The notes below the pieces were generated by a model that was not told the DNA's origin, did no database searches, and saw nothing but the letters and a program-made list of their open reading frames with translations. Below are positions 1 to 5,970 of a stretch of 6,683 nucleotides of DNA, in pieces. This stretch comes from Actinomycetota bacterium. Its GTDB lineage: Bacteria > Actinomycetota > Thermoleophilia > Gaiellales > Gaiellaceae. The stretch's first letter is position 1, and each line of letters starts with the position of its first letter. The translations under genes were made by a program, and so were the position numbers. The DNA is taken from assembly GCA_013816275.1 (NCBI GenBank), contig JACDER010000082.1, positions 1-6,683 of the forward strand. The letters are read 5' to 3'.

Positions 1-1
1 G

Positions 2-793
<792 letters not shown>

Positions 794-829
794 CAGCAGG
801 TCGCGCACCGCGGCCCCTCGGCCGCCCGT

Positions 830-835
830 TACCCT
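830..835 (+). promoter_or_regulatory. Probable -10 box (TACCCT) for leaderless pyk transcript
   Basis: TACCCT fits the actinobacterial -10 consensus TANNNT and ends exactly 6 bases before the pyk ATG. Transcription would then start at or next to the A of the start codon. No Shine-Dalgarno sequence and no clear -35 hexamer are seen. The same spacing recurs before the GTG at 3836 and before the minus-strand gene starting at 6206. Assignment is by pattern only; pyk may also be read through from eno. Confidence 0.5.
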
Positions 836-841
836 GAGCGC

Positions 842-2257
842 ATGGCGACCGTCCCGCTGCGCCGGACGAAGATCGTGGCCACGATCGGCCCAGCCACGGC
901 GTCGCCCGAGATGGTCGTCGCGCTCGCCCGTGCCGGCATGGACGCGGCGCGCCTCAACTTCTCGCACGGCACCCACGCGGAGCATGCCGAGCGCGCCAGG
1001 CTGGTCCGGGCAGCGCAGGAGGAGGTCGGCCGGCCGCTCGCCCTGATCGCAGATCTGCAGGGGCCGAAGCTTCGCGTCGGAGAGCTTGCGAGCCCGCTGA
1101 TGCTCGCTCGTCATGACGAAGCCGTCGTTGCGTTCGCGCAGGTCGCTCGTGACGGCGAGATCCCGGTCCTTCCCGCGGTGCTCGGCGAGGTTCTCCAGCC
1201 CGGGCACGACCTTCTGATCGACGACGGACACGTTCATCTCAAGGTGGAGGAGGTCGAGCACGGGCGCGCACGGTGCAAGGTGCTCGCCGGCGGCCTCGTC
1301 AGCTCCAGCAAGGGGGTGAACGTCCCCGGCGTCCCGATCCCGATCCCGTCCCTGACGAAGAAGGACCGCGCGGACCTCGAGCTCGCGCTCGAGCTGGGGA
1401 TCGACTTCGAGGCCCTGTCTTTCGTGCGCTCGGCGTCGGATGTCCGCGAGATGCGGGCACTCCTGTCGGGGGCAGACCCCGAGGTGCACGTCATCGCGAA
1501 GATCGAGAAGGCCGAGGCGGTGGATGCCCTCCCGGAGATCGCGCACGAGGCCGACGCGCTCATGGTCGCCCGGGGCGACCTCGGCGTCGAGATCGGCCCC
1601 GCCCTCGTTCCGCTGCTGCAGAAGCGGATCATCCTGACGGCGCTCGACCGCGGGAAGACGGTGATCACCGCGACGCAGATGATGGAGTCGATGGAGCACC
1701 GGCCCGAGCCCACGCGGGCTGAGGCGAGCGACGTCGCCAACGCGGTCCTCGACGGCACGTCGGCCCTGATGCTCTCCGGGGAGACCGCGATCGGCGAGTT
1801 CCCGCTCGAGGCGGTCGCGTACATGGACCGGATCGCGCGCGCCGTCGAGCCGAGCCTCGGGTACCGCCACCAGATTCCGGAGGCGAGCGACGAGCCGACC
1901 GTCGGCAATGCGATGTCGAACGCGGCGTGCGACCTGGCCGAAGCGGTCGCCGCGAAGGCGATCCTCGTTCCCACCTTCACCGGGCGAACGGCGTCGGCGG
2001 TCGCGCGACTTCGGCCCACGCGCCCGATCGTGGGGATCACGCACCATCCCCATGCCGTTCAGCAGATGGCGCTCGAGTGGGGCGTGACACCCGTCCTCGT
2101 CGACGAGGCCTCGGACGTGGAGGACCTCTGGACGCGGGCTCTCGAGGCGGCGCGCTCGAGCGGGCTCGTCGAGGCGGGCGATCGGGTCGTGATCACGGCG
2201 GGCACCGCGGTCAACATCCCCGGATCGACGAATGTCATTAAGGTCGACGTCGCGTAG
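842..2257 (+). CDS. pyk: Pyruvate kinase
   Basis: Transfers phosphate from phosphoenolpyruvate to ADP, giving pyruvate and ATP in the cytoplasm. At 471 residues it has normal bacterial type length. The TIM-barrel A domain opens with TKIVATIGPA (9-18) and RLNFSHG (37-43), where Arg37, Asn39 and Ser41 bind substrate and cation. The B domain spans about 77-172. The family signature VIAKIEKAEAVDAL carries catalytic Lys220 and metal ligand Glu222, followed by Asp246 in ARGDLGVEIG. TATQMMESM (277-285) and LSGETAIGEFP (311-321) complete the active site. The C-terminal domain (about 355-471) is complete, ending in a typical GSTNVIKV strand. The segment DLQGPKLRV (71-79) has Lys76 where K+-dependent enzymes have Glu117 (rabbit muscle numbering), predicting K+-independent activity. 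The ATG at 842 directly precedes the conserved N-terminus and lacks a ribosome binding site, consistent with leaderless expression. Confidence 0.98.
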   Translation: MATVPLRRTKIVATIGPATASPEMVVALARAGMDAARLNFSHGTHAEHAERARLVRAAQEEVGRPLALIADLQGPKLRVGELASPLMLARHDEAVVAFAQVARDGEIPVLPAVLGEVLQPGHDLLIDDGHVHLKVEEVEHGRARCKVLAGGLVSSSKGVNVPGVPIPIPSLTKKDRADLELALELGIDFEALSFVRSASDVREMRALLSGADPEVHVIAKIEKAEAVDALPEIAHEADALMVARGDLGVEIGPALVPLLQKRIILTALDRGKTVITATQMMESMEHRPEPTRAEASDVANAVLDGTSALMLSGETAIGEFPLEAVAYMDRIARAVEPSLGYRHQIPEASDEPTVGNAMSNAACDLAEAVAAKAILVPTFTGRTASAVARLRPTRPIVGITHHPHAVQQMALEWGVTPVLVDEASDVEDLWTRALEAARSSGLVEAGDRVVITAGTAVNIPGSTNVIKVDVA

Positions 2258-2706
2258 CTCAGGCTCGCCGTCCTTTCGGAACGCATGGCCGGCCATCTCT
2301 GCGGTGGCCGCGCTGGCGGCGCTCTGCGCCCTGGTGCTCGGCTCCGCGCCTGCCTCCGCTCGCCTCGGGCATGATCCGTGCGGGGCCAACCAACGACCCC
2401 ACGTCACCGAGCACGGCATCCACTGCGGAGGGGTCTTCGAGATTTCAGGACACCGCACGTGGCAGGTTCCCCACGAGGATCGCGCGCCCAGCTGCACAAC
2501 TCGCATGAGATCGCCGGGTTCCACGGGCTCAACGACGGCGACTGGGACTACTGGGCACTGCACGGGAGCTGGGTCTTTACAACGGGCAGTGGAGAACAGA
2601 GACAGGGCCCCGCGGTCAGGCCATCAACGTCCTTCCCTCGTTTCATAATTGGGGACCGGCTCCGTGGGCTGTCCGCATGTTCTTCCGCTGCGTGCATCGT
2701 TATTGA
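2232..2706 (+). pseudogene. Small secreted protein gene with two frame breaks
   Basis: No single frame explains this stretch, but three successive frames give a protein-like product. The first frame starts at ATG 2232, inside the end of pyk. It encodes a good Sec signal peptide: basic n-region, hydrophobic core around residues 21-37 (AVAALAALCALVLG), and a PASA cleavage site near residue 43. The mature part begins RLGHDPCGANQRPHV. Near 2481-2488 coding shifts to a second frame (QLHNSHEIAGFHGLNDGDWD, then YWALHGSW). Near 2574-2578 it shifts to a third frame (YNGQWRTETGPRGQ, then NVLPSFHNWGPAPW and MFFRCVHRY), with stop at 2704-2706. Removing one CG from the CGCGCG run and adding one T to the TTT run restores a 157-residue protein with three mature cysteines. 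I do not recognise the family. It is either a recent pseudogene or carries sequencing errors; composition remains gene-like. Confidence 0.55.
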
Positions 2707-2988
2707 GTCTCGAGGTACGTCGACCGATTGCGCCCGCCTCCTCCTCGCCGAGGTCGCCGTCCTCTCGAAACGTGGGCCTCGAGCCCGACCGGCCGAGCGT
2801 TCCAGCGGCGTTGCATAGGGCCGGAATCCGCATGGTTGAACCGACTGCGCCCACTCTCTTGCGTCCATATTGTCCCTCGCGCCGTCCGCTTGCCTCCTTT
2901 GCCAGCGGCGTCCCAGAGGCCGAGCTACAACGCCTGCCGTGAACACGGGTCTTGCAGGAGCACGCCCCTTCCTCGCGAACCGTGCGGA
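2707..2988 (+). other. Gene-poor stretch upstream of the division gene
   Basis: This 282-bp stretch has open frames on both strands, but their codon use and residue content (Arg, Pro and Ser rich, no motif) are not gene-like. An in-frame upward extension of the following gene to TTG 2728 is possible on paper but looks like noncoding translation. No tRNA fold, clear terminator or TANNNT box next to the 2989 start was found. Only minor dyads are visible: GGTTGAACC at 2834-2842, and GGGC/GCCC arms flanking CTCGA around 2775. A promoter for the downstream run may lie here but could not be placed. Confidence 0.4.
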
Positions 2989-3333
2989 ATGGCGTCGCCG
3001 GAGCGTCCTCGTAAACGTCCCTCTCGTTCCACCATCGCGCTGCGCTGGGCGGCGGTCGGGGCGCTGGCGATCGTCGCCTTCCTCTACTACCGCCCGCTGC
3101 ACAGCTACTTCAGCACGCGCTCGGCCCTCGAGCAGCGGAGCGTGGAGGTCTCACGGCTCCGCGCCGAGCGCAGCGCGCTCACCCGGCGGCTCGCGCGGTC
3201 GATGAGTACGGGCGCCCTCGAACGGGAGGCGCGCCGCCTCGGGCTCGTGCGGCCGGGGGAGCGCCTGTTCATCGTCAAGGGAATCAACTCCTGGCTGCGC
3301 ACGCACGCCTCTACGATCAGGAGCGATGGATGA
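2989..3333 (+). CDS. DivIC/FtsB-like septum formation initiator protein
   Basis: A 114-residue bitopic membrane protein of the septum formation initiator (DivIC/FtsB) family, which with FtsL/FtsQ-type partners links the early divisome to septal wall synthesis. A short basic cytoplasmic N-terminus (PERPRKRPSR, 4-13) precedes one membrane segment at about 16-34 (ALRWAAVGALAIVAFLYY). An extracytoplasmic heptad-rich helix follows at about 41-70. The family's C-terminal element is ALEREARRLGLVRPGERLF (76-94). Length and architecture are typical. ATG 2989 was chosen because the basic region and membrane helix follow directly, while upstream in-frame sequence is not protein-like; the ribosome binding site is weak. 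The gene overlaps the next one by 8 bp. Proximity to enolase and DUF501 matches the usual actinobacterial neighbourhood. Whether it is the DivIC or FtsB orthologue cannot be told from sequence alone. Confidence 0.88.
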   Translation: MASPERPRKRPSRSTIALRWAAVGALAIVAFLYYRPLHSYFSTRSALEQRSVEVSRLRAERSALTRRLARSMSTGALEREARRLGLVRPGERLFIVKGINSWLRTHASTIRSDG

Positions 3334-3826
3334 TCGCGCGATCGTCGCCCGGCAGCTCGGCCGCCCTCCGCGGGCCTTCCGGCGGGTAGCCGTCCGCTGT
3401 CCCTTCGGGCAGCCCGCCGTCACGGAGCAGTCCCCGTACGACACGGCCGGTGAGCCGTTTCCGACCACGTTCTATCTCACATGCCCGCATCTGGTGGCGG
3501 CGGTCTCGCGTCTGGAGGCCGCCGGTGGAGTGGAACGCTGGAGCGCGAGCGCCGACGAGGATCCGCAACTCGCGCGCAGCCTCTTGGAGGCTACGACCGC
3601 ACAGCGCGCGCTTCGCCTCGAGCTTGCCGCAGGTCGGCAGGGGGCGGACGGCGGCGCCTCGCTCGAGCTCGGGATCGGCGGCTCGCGCACGCCCGAACGC
3701 CTGAAGTGCCTCCATGCGCACGCTGCGTTCGCGCTCGCCAATCCGGGCTACACGCTGGGCGAGGAGATCGTGGCCGAGCTCGAGCAGCCGCTCTGGCCCT
3801 CCCGTTGCTGCACCGCTCCCTCCTAA
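3326..3826 (+). CDS. DUF501 family protein
   Basis: A 166-residue cytoplasmic protein matching DUF501, an actinobacterial family of unknown biochemical role usually encoded beside DivIC/FtsB and enolase. Recognisable blocks are VRCPFGQPAV (23-32), PFPTTFYLTCPHLVAAVSRLE (44-64), IGGSRTPERLKCLHAHAAFAL (117-137) and LGEEIVAEL (144-152). It ends with WPSRCC (157-162). Cys25, Cys53, His55, Cys128, His130, His132 and Cys161/162 make a Cys/His set that could bind a metal; this is inferred from residue pattern only. Start ATG 3326 overlaps the preceding gene's end by 8 bp, indicating translational coupling. A TACGAT hexamer at 3312-3317 could add a local promoter. The stop codon TAA doubles as the first bases of the probable -10 box of the next gene. 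Family assignment is confident, function unknown. Confidence 0.88.
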   Translation: MDDRAIVARQLGRPPRAFRRVAVRCPFGQPAVTEQSPYDTAGEPFPTTFYLTCPHLVAAVSRLEAAGGVERWSASADEDPQLARSLLEATTAQRALRLELAAGRQGADGGASLELGIGGSRTPERLKCLHAHAAFALANPGYTLGEEIVAELEQPLWPSRCCTAPS

Positions 3827-3829
3827 GAT
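3824..3829 (+). promoter_or_regulatory. Probable -10 box (TAAGAT) overlapping DUF501 stop
   Basis: TAAGAT fits TANNNT, and its first three bases are the TAA stop of the DUF501 gene. It ends exactly 6 bases before the GTG start at 3836, the same geometry as upstream of pyk and of the minus-strand gene at 6206. It would give a leaderless mRNA. No Shine-Dalgarno sequence is present between it and the GTG. Confidence 0.5.
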
Positions 3830-3835
3830 CACCCC

Positions 3836-4123
3836 GTGCGAGCCGAGAGCGCCCGTCAGGAGTGGGAGGAGGGCTACCGCCGGATCCAGGGCTCCCGCAG
3901 CGACGCGCGTCGCTACCGGGCGCTTCTGACCGACGCCGACCTGGTCCGGGACGAGCTCCGGCGGCGGGTGGGCCAGAGCTTCACGCTGGCGGAGCTGGCG
4001 GACGAGTACGTCGACGCGGATCGGTGGATGCGCGAGGTGGTGTCCGACCCGCTCGAGCTCCCGCTGATCGGTGCGGCCGCCTTCCACCTCCATGCCCGAG
4101 GGGCTACGGACTACTCGCCGTGA
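3836..4123 (+). CDS. Small protein of unknown function (95 aa)
   Basis: I do not recognise the family. The 95-residue product is soluble-looking, charged and probably mostly helical. Residues 1-45 are rich in Arg, Glu and Asp (EWEEGYRRIQGS, DARRYRALLTDADLVRDELR). A compact block follows, VGQSFTLAELADEYVDADRW (45-64), then MREVV and a more hydrophobic tail (LELPLIGAAAFHLHARG). No signal peptide, membrane segment or cysteine is seen. Codon use is strongly G/C-ending, as in neighbouring genes, supporting that it is real. GTG 3836 is chosen because it sits 6 bases after a TANNNT box and 9 bp after the DUF501 stop. Its stop overlaps the next start (GTGA, 4120-4123), so the two small proteins are probably co-translated. 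Confidence 0.75.
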   Translation: MRAESARQEWEEGYRRIQGSRSDARRYRALLTDADLVRDELRRRVGQSFTLAELADEYVDADRWMREVVSDPLELPLIGAAAFHLHARGATDYSP

Positions 4124-4347
4124 GCACCGAGCCTCAGCGCAGGCCTCGTCCGCCGCGCCGCCGGCGTCTTCGCCGAGGACGGCTCCTCGTCGGGGCCGCG
4201 CTGCTGATCGTCGTCTTCCTCCTCGGCATCGCCTTCGGCCAGGCGCTGCACGACAATCCGAAACCCGGCGAGAGCACGACCTTCGTGCGCACCTTCTTCC
4301 CGCTCGCTCCGAAGACGACGGTCACGGTCACGACGTCGCAGCATTGA
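4120..4347 (+). CDS. Small single-pass membrane protein (75 aa)
   Basis: A 75-residue protein of unknown family, starting at a GTG that overlaps the preceding stop by four bases (GTGA). It has a very basic N-terminal segment (RRPRPPRRRRLRRGR, 7-21) and one strong membrane helix at about 22-41 (LLVGAALLIVVFLLGIAFGQ). A short exposed tail follows (HDNPKPGESTTFVRTFFPLA), with a Thr/Val-rich end (PKTTVTVTTSQH). The positive-inside rule places the N-terminus in the cytoplasm and the roughly 34-residue tail outside. The segment could also be an uncleaved signal anchor; no lipobox or clear cleavage site is seen. Coupling to the 95-aa gene suggests that the soluble and membrane proteins act together, perhaps near the cell envelope, but this is inferred from position only. 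Confidence 0.75.
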   Translation: MSTEPQRRPRPPRRRRLRRGRLLVGAALLIVVFLLGIAFGQALHDNPKPGESTTFVRTFFPLAPKTTVTVTTSQH

Positions 4348-4358
4348 GGTTTAGAACG

Positions 4359-4379
4359 TCCCCAATCCAGGAATGGGGA
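4359..4379. promoter_or_regulatory. 21-bp near-perfect dyad, operator candidate (or weak terminator)
   Basis: The arms TCCCCAATCC (4359-4368) and GGAATGGGGA (4370-4379) are symmetric about A4369, with 9 of 10 positions complementary; the only break is one A/A pair. The dyad lies 12 bp after the stop of the 75-aa gene and ends 6 bp before the TATAGA box, so it covers the -35 region of the regulator gene. As RNA it could form a 6-bp plus 2-bp stem with a small loop followed by GTTTTG, a weak terminator at best. The position favours a protein binding site; the binder is unknown. Confidence 0.5.
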
Positions 4380-4385
4380 GTTTTG

Positions 4386-4391
4386 TATAGA
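4386..4391 (+). promoter_or_regulatory. Probable -10 box (TATAGA) for the HTH-receiver gene
   Basis: TATAGA in the AT-rich patch TTTTGTATAGATT stands out against GC-rich surroundings. It lies 13 bases before the ATG at 4405, so the predicted 5' leader is only a few bases long. AGGTG (4395-4399) lies 5 bases before the ATG and could be a weak ribosome binding site if transcription starts further upstream. A -35 element is not clear; its expected place is occupied by the dyad at 4359-4379. TAGATT (4388-4393) is an alternative reading of the box. Confidence 0.5.
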
Positions 4392-4404
4392 TTCAGGTGC
4401 AAAC

Positions 4405-5007
4405 ATGAGCGCACGAGACGGACATCCAGGTAGACGTAGTTTCGGGGGCGGCGAGCCGACCGAGTGGCTCACGCTGGGCCAGGCCGCCAAGTACCTCGGG
4501 GTTGCGCAGAGCACGATCCGCAAGTGGTCGGACCTCGGCCGCGTGCCGGCGTTCTACACGCCCGGCGGTCACCGGCGCTTCCGGCGGTCCGACCTCGACA
4601 CGTTCCTCGAGCGCTCCGGGCCTGGCGGCGCGCCGCAGGGCGGGCCGCTCATCCTGATCGTCGACGACGACGATCACGTCCGGGAGTACGTGAAGGCGAA
4701 CCTCGAGCTCGAGGGCTATTCCGTCCGCGAGGCCGCCAGCGCCGAGGAGGGCCTCGCGGCGCTCGAGCAGGAGCCTCCGGACCTGATCCTGCTCGACGTG
4801 ATGATGCCGAAGGTCGACGGCTGGGAGATGCTGAGGCGCGTTCAGGAGAAGCACGGCGTCGGAGCGATTCCCGTCGTGATGTTCAGCGGGAAAGTTGACG
4901 AGGCATCTGAGGCGGAAGCGAAAGCGCGCGGGGCGAAGGGCTTCATCGGAAAGCCGTTCGACCCGCGGCAGCTGATCGAGTCGACCAAGCAGCTTCTGCC
5001 GACCTGA
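4405..5007 (+). CDS. HTH-receiver fusion regulator (MerR/BldC-like domain plus REC)
   Basis: A 200-residue predicted cytoplasmic DNA-binding regulator. Residues 20-70 form a MerR/excisionase-type winged helix-turn-helix closest in form to BldC: EWLTLGQAAKYLGVAQSTIR and KWSDLGRVPAFYTPGGHRRF, with R60, R61 and the recognition wing GGHRRFRRSDL. A short Gly/Pro linker (72-80) leads to a CheY-like receiver at 81-199. The receiver has the acidic pair Asp87/Asp88 (LIVDDDD), phosphoacceptor Asp131 (LILLDVMMPKVDGWEML), the switch Ser161 (VVMFSGK) and Lys183 (GFIGKPFDP), so it looks competent for phosphorylation. Order is the reverse of OmpR- or NarL-type response regulators, where the receiver comes first. 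No histidine kinase adjoins; the GAF protein at the right edge may be a sensor but is 1.2 kb away. The PAP2 gene overlaps its stop. The target genes are unknown; self-regulation through the upstream dyad is only a possibility. Confidence 0.9.
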   Translation: MSARDGHPGRRSFGGGEPTEWLTLGQAAKYLGVAQSTIRKWSDLGRVPAFYTPGGHRRFRRSDLDTFLERSGPGGAPQGGPLILIVDDDDHVREYVKANLELEGYSVREAASAEEGLAALEQEPPDLILLDVMMPKVDGWEMLRRVQEKHGVGAIPVVMFSGKVDEASEAEAKARGAKGFIGKPFDPRQLIESTKQLLPT

Positions 5008-5525
5008 TCGGATCAGACAGGCAACTCGAACGATGGGTCGTCCACCATCGGGCGGGGTGGCTCGATCCGGTCTTCGAGGGCCTCAGCTACATCGGGACCT
5101 TCGGGCTCGTCTGGCTCGCGATCGCGCTCGTGCTCGCGCTGCTTTGGCGCCGGCCCATGGTGTTCGCGTCGGTGGTCGCCGCGGTGCTCGTCGGCGACCT
5201 GACGGCGTTCGGGCTCCGGCACGTCATCGGCCGTCCGCGTCCGTGGCGGCGCTACGCGCTACCCGAGCCGCTCGTGCACGCCCCGAATGACCCGTCTTTT
5301 CCTTCAGGCCACACGACGATGGCCTTCGCCGGCGCGACCGTGCTCACGTACTTCCGTCCCCGGCTGGCGCCGGTGTTCTTCCTCCTCGCCGCCGCGATCG
5401 GGTTCTCGCGCGTCTATGTCGGCGTCCACTATCCACTCGACGTTCTCGGCGGAGCGGCGCTCGGGTGCCTCGTCGGTCTGCTCGTCATAGTTCTTCTCCG
5501 GCTCGCAGCAGCCCGGCGAAGATGA
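5004..5525 (+). CDS. PAP2-family membrane phosphatase, probable CTG start
   Basis: A multi-pass membrane protein of the PAP2 (type 2 phosphatidic acid phosphatase) superfamily, whose members dephosphorylate lipid phosphates such as phosphatidate or undecaprenyl pyrophosphate at the outer membrane face. Counting from CTG 5004 (173 residues), motif C1 is R72-HVIGRP-R79-P80, C2 is PSGH (100-103), and C3 is SRVYVGVHYPLD with Ser135, Arg136, His142 and Asp146. C1 has Arg where Lys is usual. Hydrophobic segments lie at about 29-48, 53-70, 104-116, 121-134 and 147-167. The N-terminal phrase DRQLERWVVHHRAGWLDPVF is typical of the family but has no ATG, GTG or TTG before it; GTG 5130 would cut off the first 42 residues, inside the first helix. 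CTG 5004 overlaps the regulator's stop (CTGA), suggesting coupled translation. The substrate cannot be told from sequence. Its end overlaps the convergent gene by 41 bp. Confidence 0.88.
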   Translation: MIGSDRQLERWVVHHRAGWLDPVFEGLSYIGTFGLVWLAIALVLALLWRRPMVFASVVAAVLVGDLTAFGLRHVIGRPRPWRRYALPEPLVHAPNDPSFPSGHTTMAFAGATVLTYFRPRLAPVFFLLAAAIGFSRVYVGVHYPLDVLGGAALGCLVGLLVIVLLRLAAARRR

Positions 5526-5970
5526 CCGCGACCGCGGCGACCAGCGCAATCCAGATTCCGATCCCGCGTCCGTCGGCCGGCAGGAACTTGTCCGGTATCG
5601 AGATCAGACGGATGAGCACGAAGATCGTCCCGAGCGCGCCGATCGCGATCACGATGAGGCTCTCGGGGATCGCCGGGGGAAGCTCGATGCCTGCCTCGCG
5701 CAGGACCGCGAGCAGGATGATCGCCAGTCCGAGGAAGAACACGAGCTTTCCGAGTGTGCCGGTGTGCCATCCGATTACCCCGATGGTCAGACCTTCGCCC
5801 GACCCCGCGTACCAGTCCATGAAGCTCGACAGCATCAGGACGAGGCCCGCGACCCAGGAGATCCGTGCTCCCGCCGTCCAGATACCTCCCGGCGTGCGCG
5901 GGTACGGGTCAGGGGGAAGCGGGCGGTAGGCCGGGTCGGGAGCCTCGTAGAACTCGTCAGGCTCCTGCAT
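5485..5970 (-). CDS. Four-helix membrane protein of unknown function (161 aa)
   Basis: A 161-residue integral membrane protein that I cannot assign to a named family. The N-terminal 33 residues are hydrophilic and rich in Pro, Asp, Glu and Tyr (EPDEFYEAPDPAYRPLPPDP), and probably cytoplasmic and disordered. Four hydrophobic segments follow at about 37-54 (ISWVAGLVLMLSSFMDWY), 74-91, 104-123 and 138-156. Conserved-looking features are DWYAG after the first helix and PDKFLPADGRGIGIW before the last. No catalytic motif is visible. The ATG at 5970 shares its A with the TGA of the upstream gene (TGATG), so translation is coupled. A longer in-frame extension upstream to 6510 is rejected because it would run through the real 78-aa gene in another frame. 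Its last 41 bp overlap the phosphatase gene tail to tail. Confidence 0.85.
   Translation of the reverse strand: MQEPDEFYEAPDPAYRPLPPDPYPRTPGGIWTAGARISWVAGLVLMLSSFMDWYAGSGEGLTIGVIGWHTGTLGKLVFFLGLAIILLAVLREAGIELPPAIPESLIVIAIGALGTIFVLIRLISIPDKFLPADGRGIGIWIALVAAVAVIFAGLLRAGEEL

Noticed and set aside
2830..2850. Possible tRNA T-arm (GGTTCAACC on the minus strand)
   Set aside because: The flanking bases do not form the five-pair T stem and no acceptor or anticodon arm can be drawn; the match is just a short palindrome.
2728..2988. Upstream extension of the DivIC/FtsB-like protein to TTG 2728
   Set aside because: The added 87 residues are Pro/Arg/Ser rich without domain character, and would bury the basic N-terminus and membrane helix of a family with short N-termini.
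2548..3102. Minus-strand open frame of 184 codons across the gene-poor stretch
   Set aside because: Arg-rich, no motif, runs antisense into both the secreted-protein remnant and the division gene; no convincing start signal.
3317..4093. Minus-strand open frame of 258 codons opposite DUF501 and the 95-aa gene
   Set aside because: Low-complexity Arg/Glu/Leu composition and no recognisable domain; the + strand has a known family and coupled starts.
4359..4385. Strong intrinsic terminator after the 75-aa gene
   Set aside because: The stem has a mismatch and only four T's follow, interrupted by G; kept as an operator candidate with terminator as the weaker reading.
4393..4854. Minus-strand open frame opposite the HTH-receiver gene
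   Set aside because: Antisense to a gene with two recognised domains; residue content is shadow-like.
5130..5525. GTG 5130 as the phosphatase start
   Set aside because: It falls within the first membrane helix and drops a family-typical N-terminal segment that is clearly encoded just upstream.
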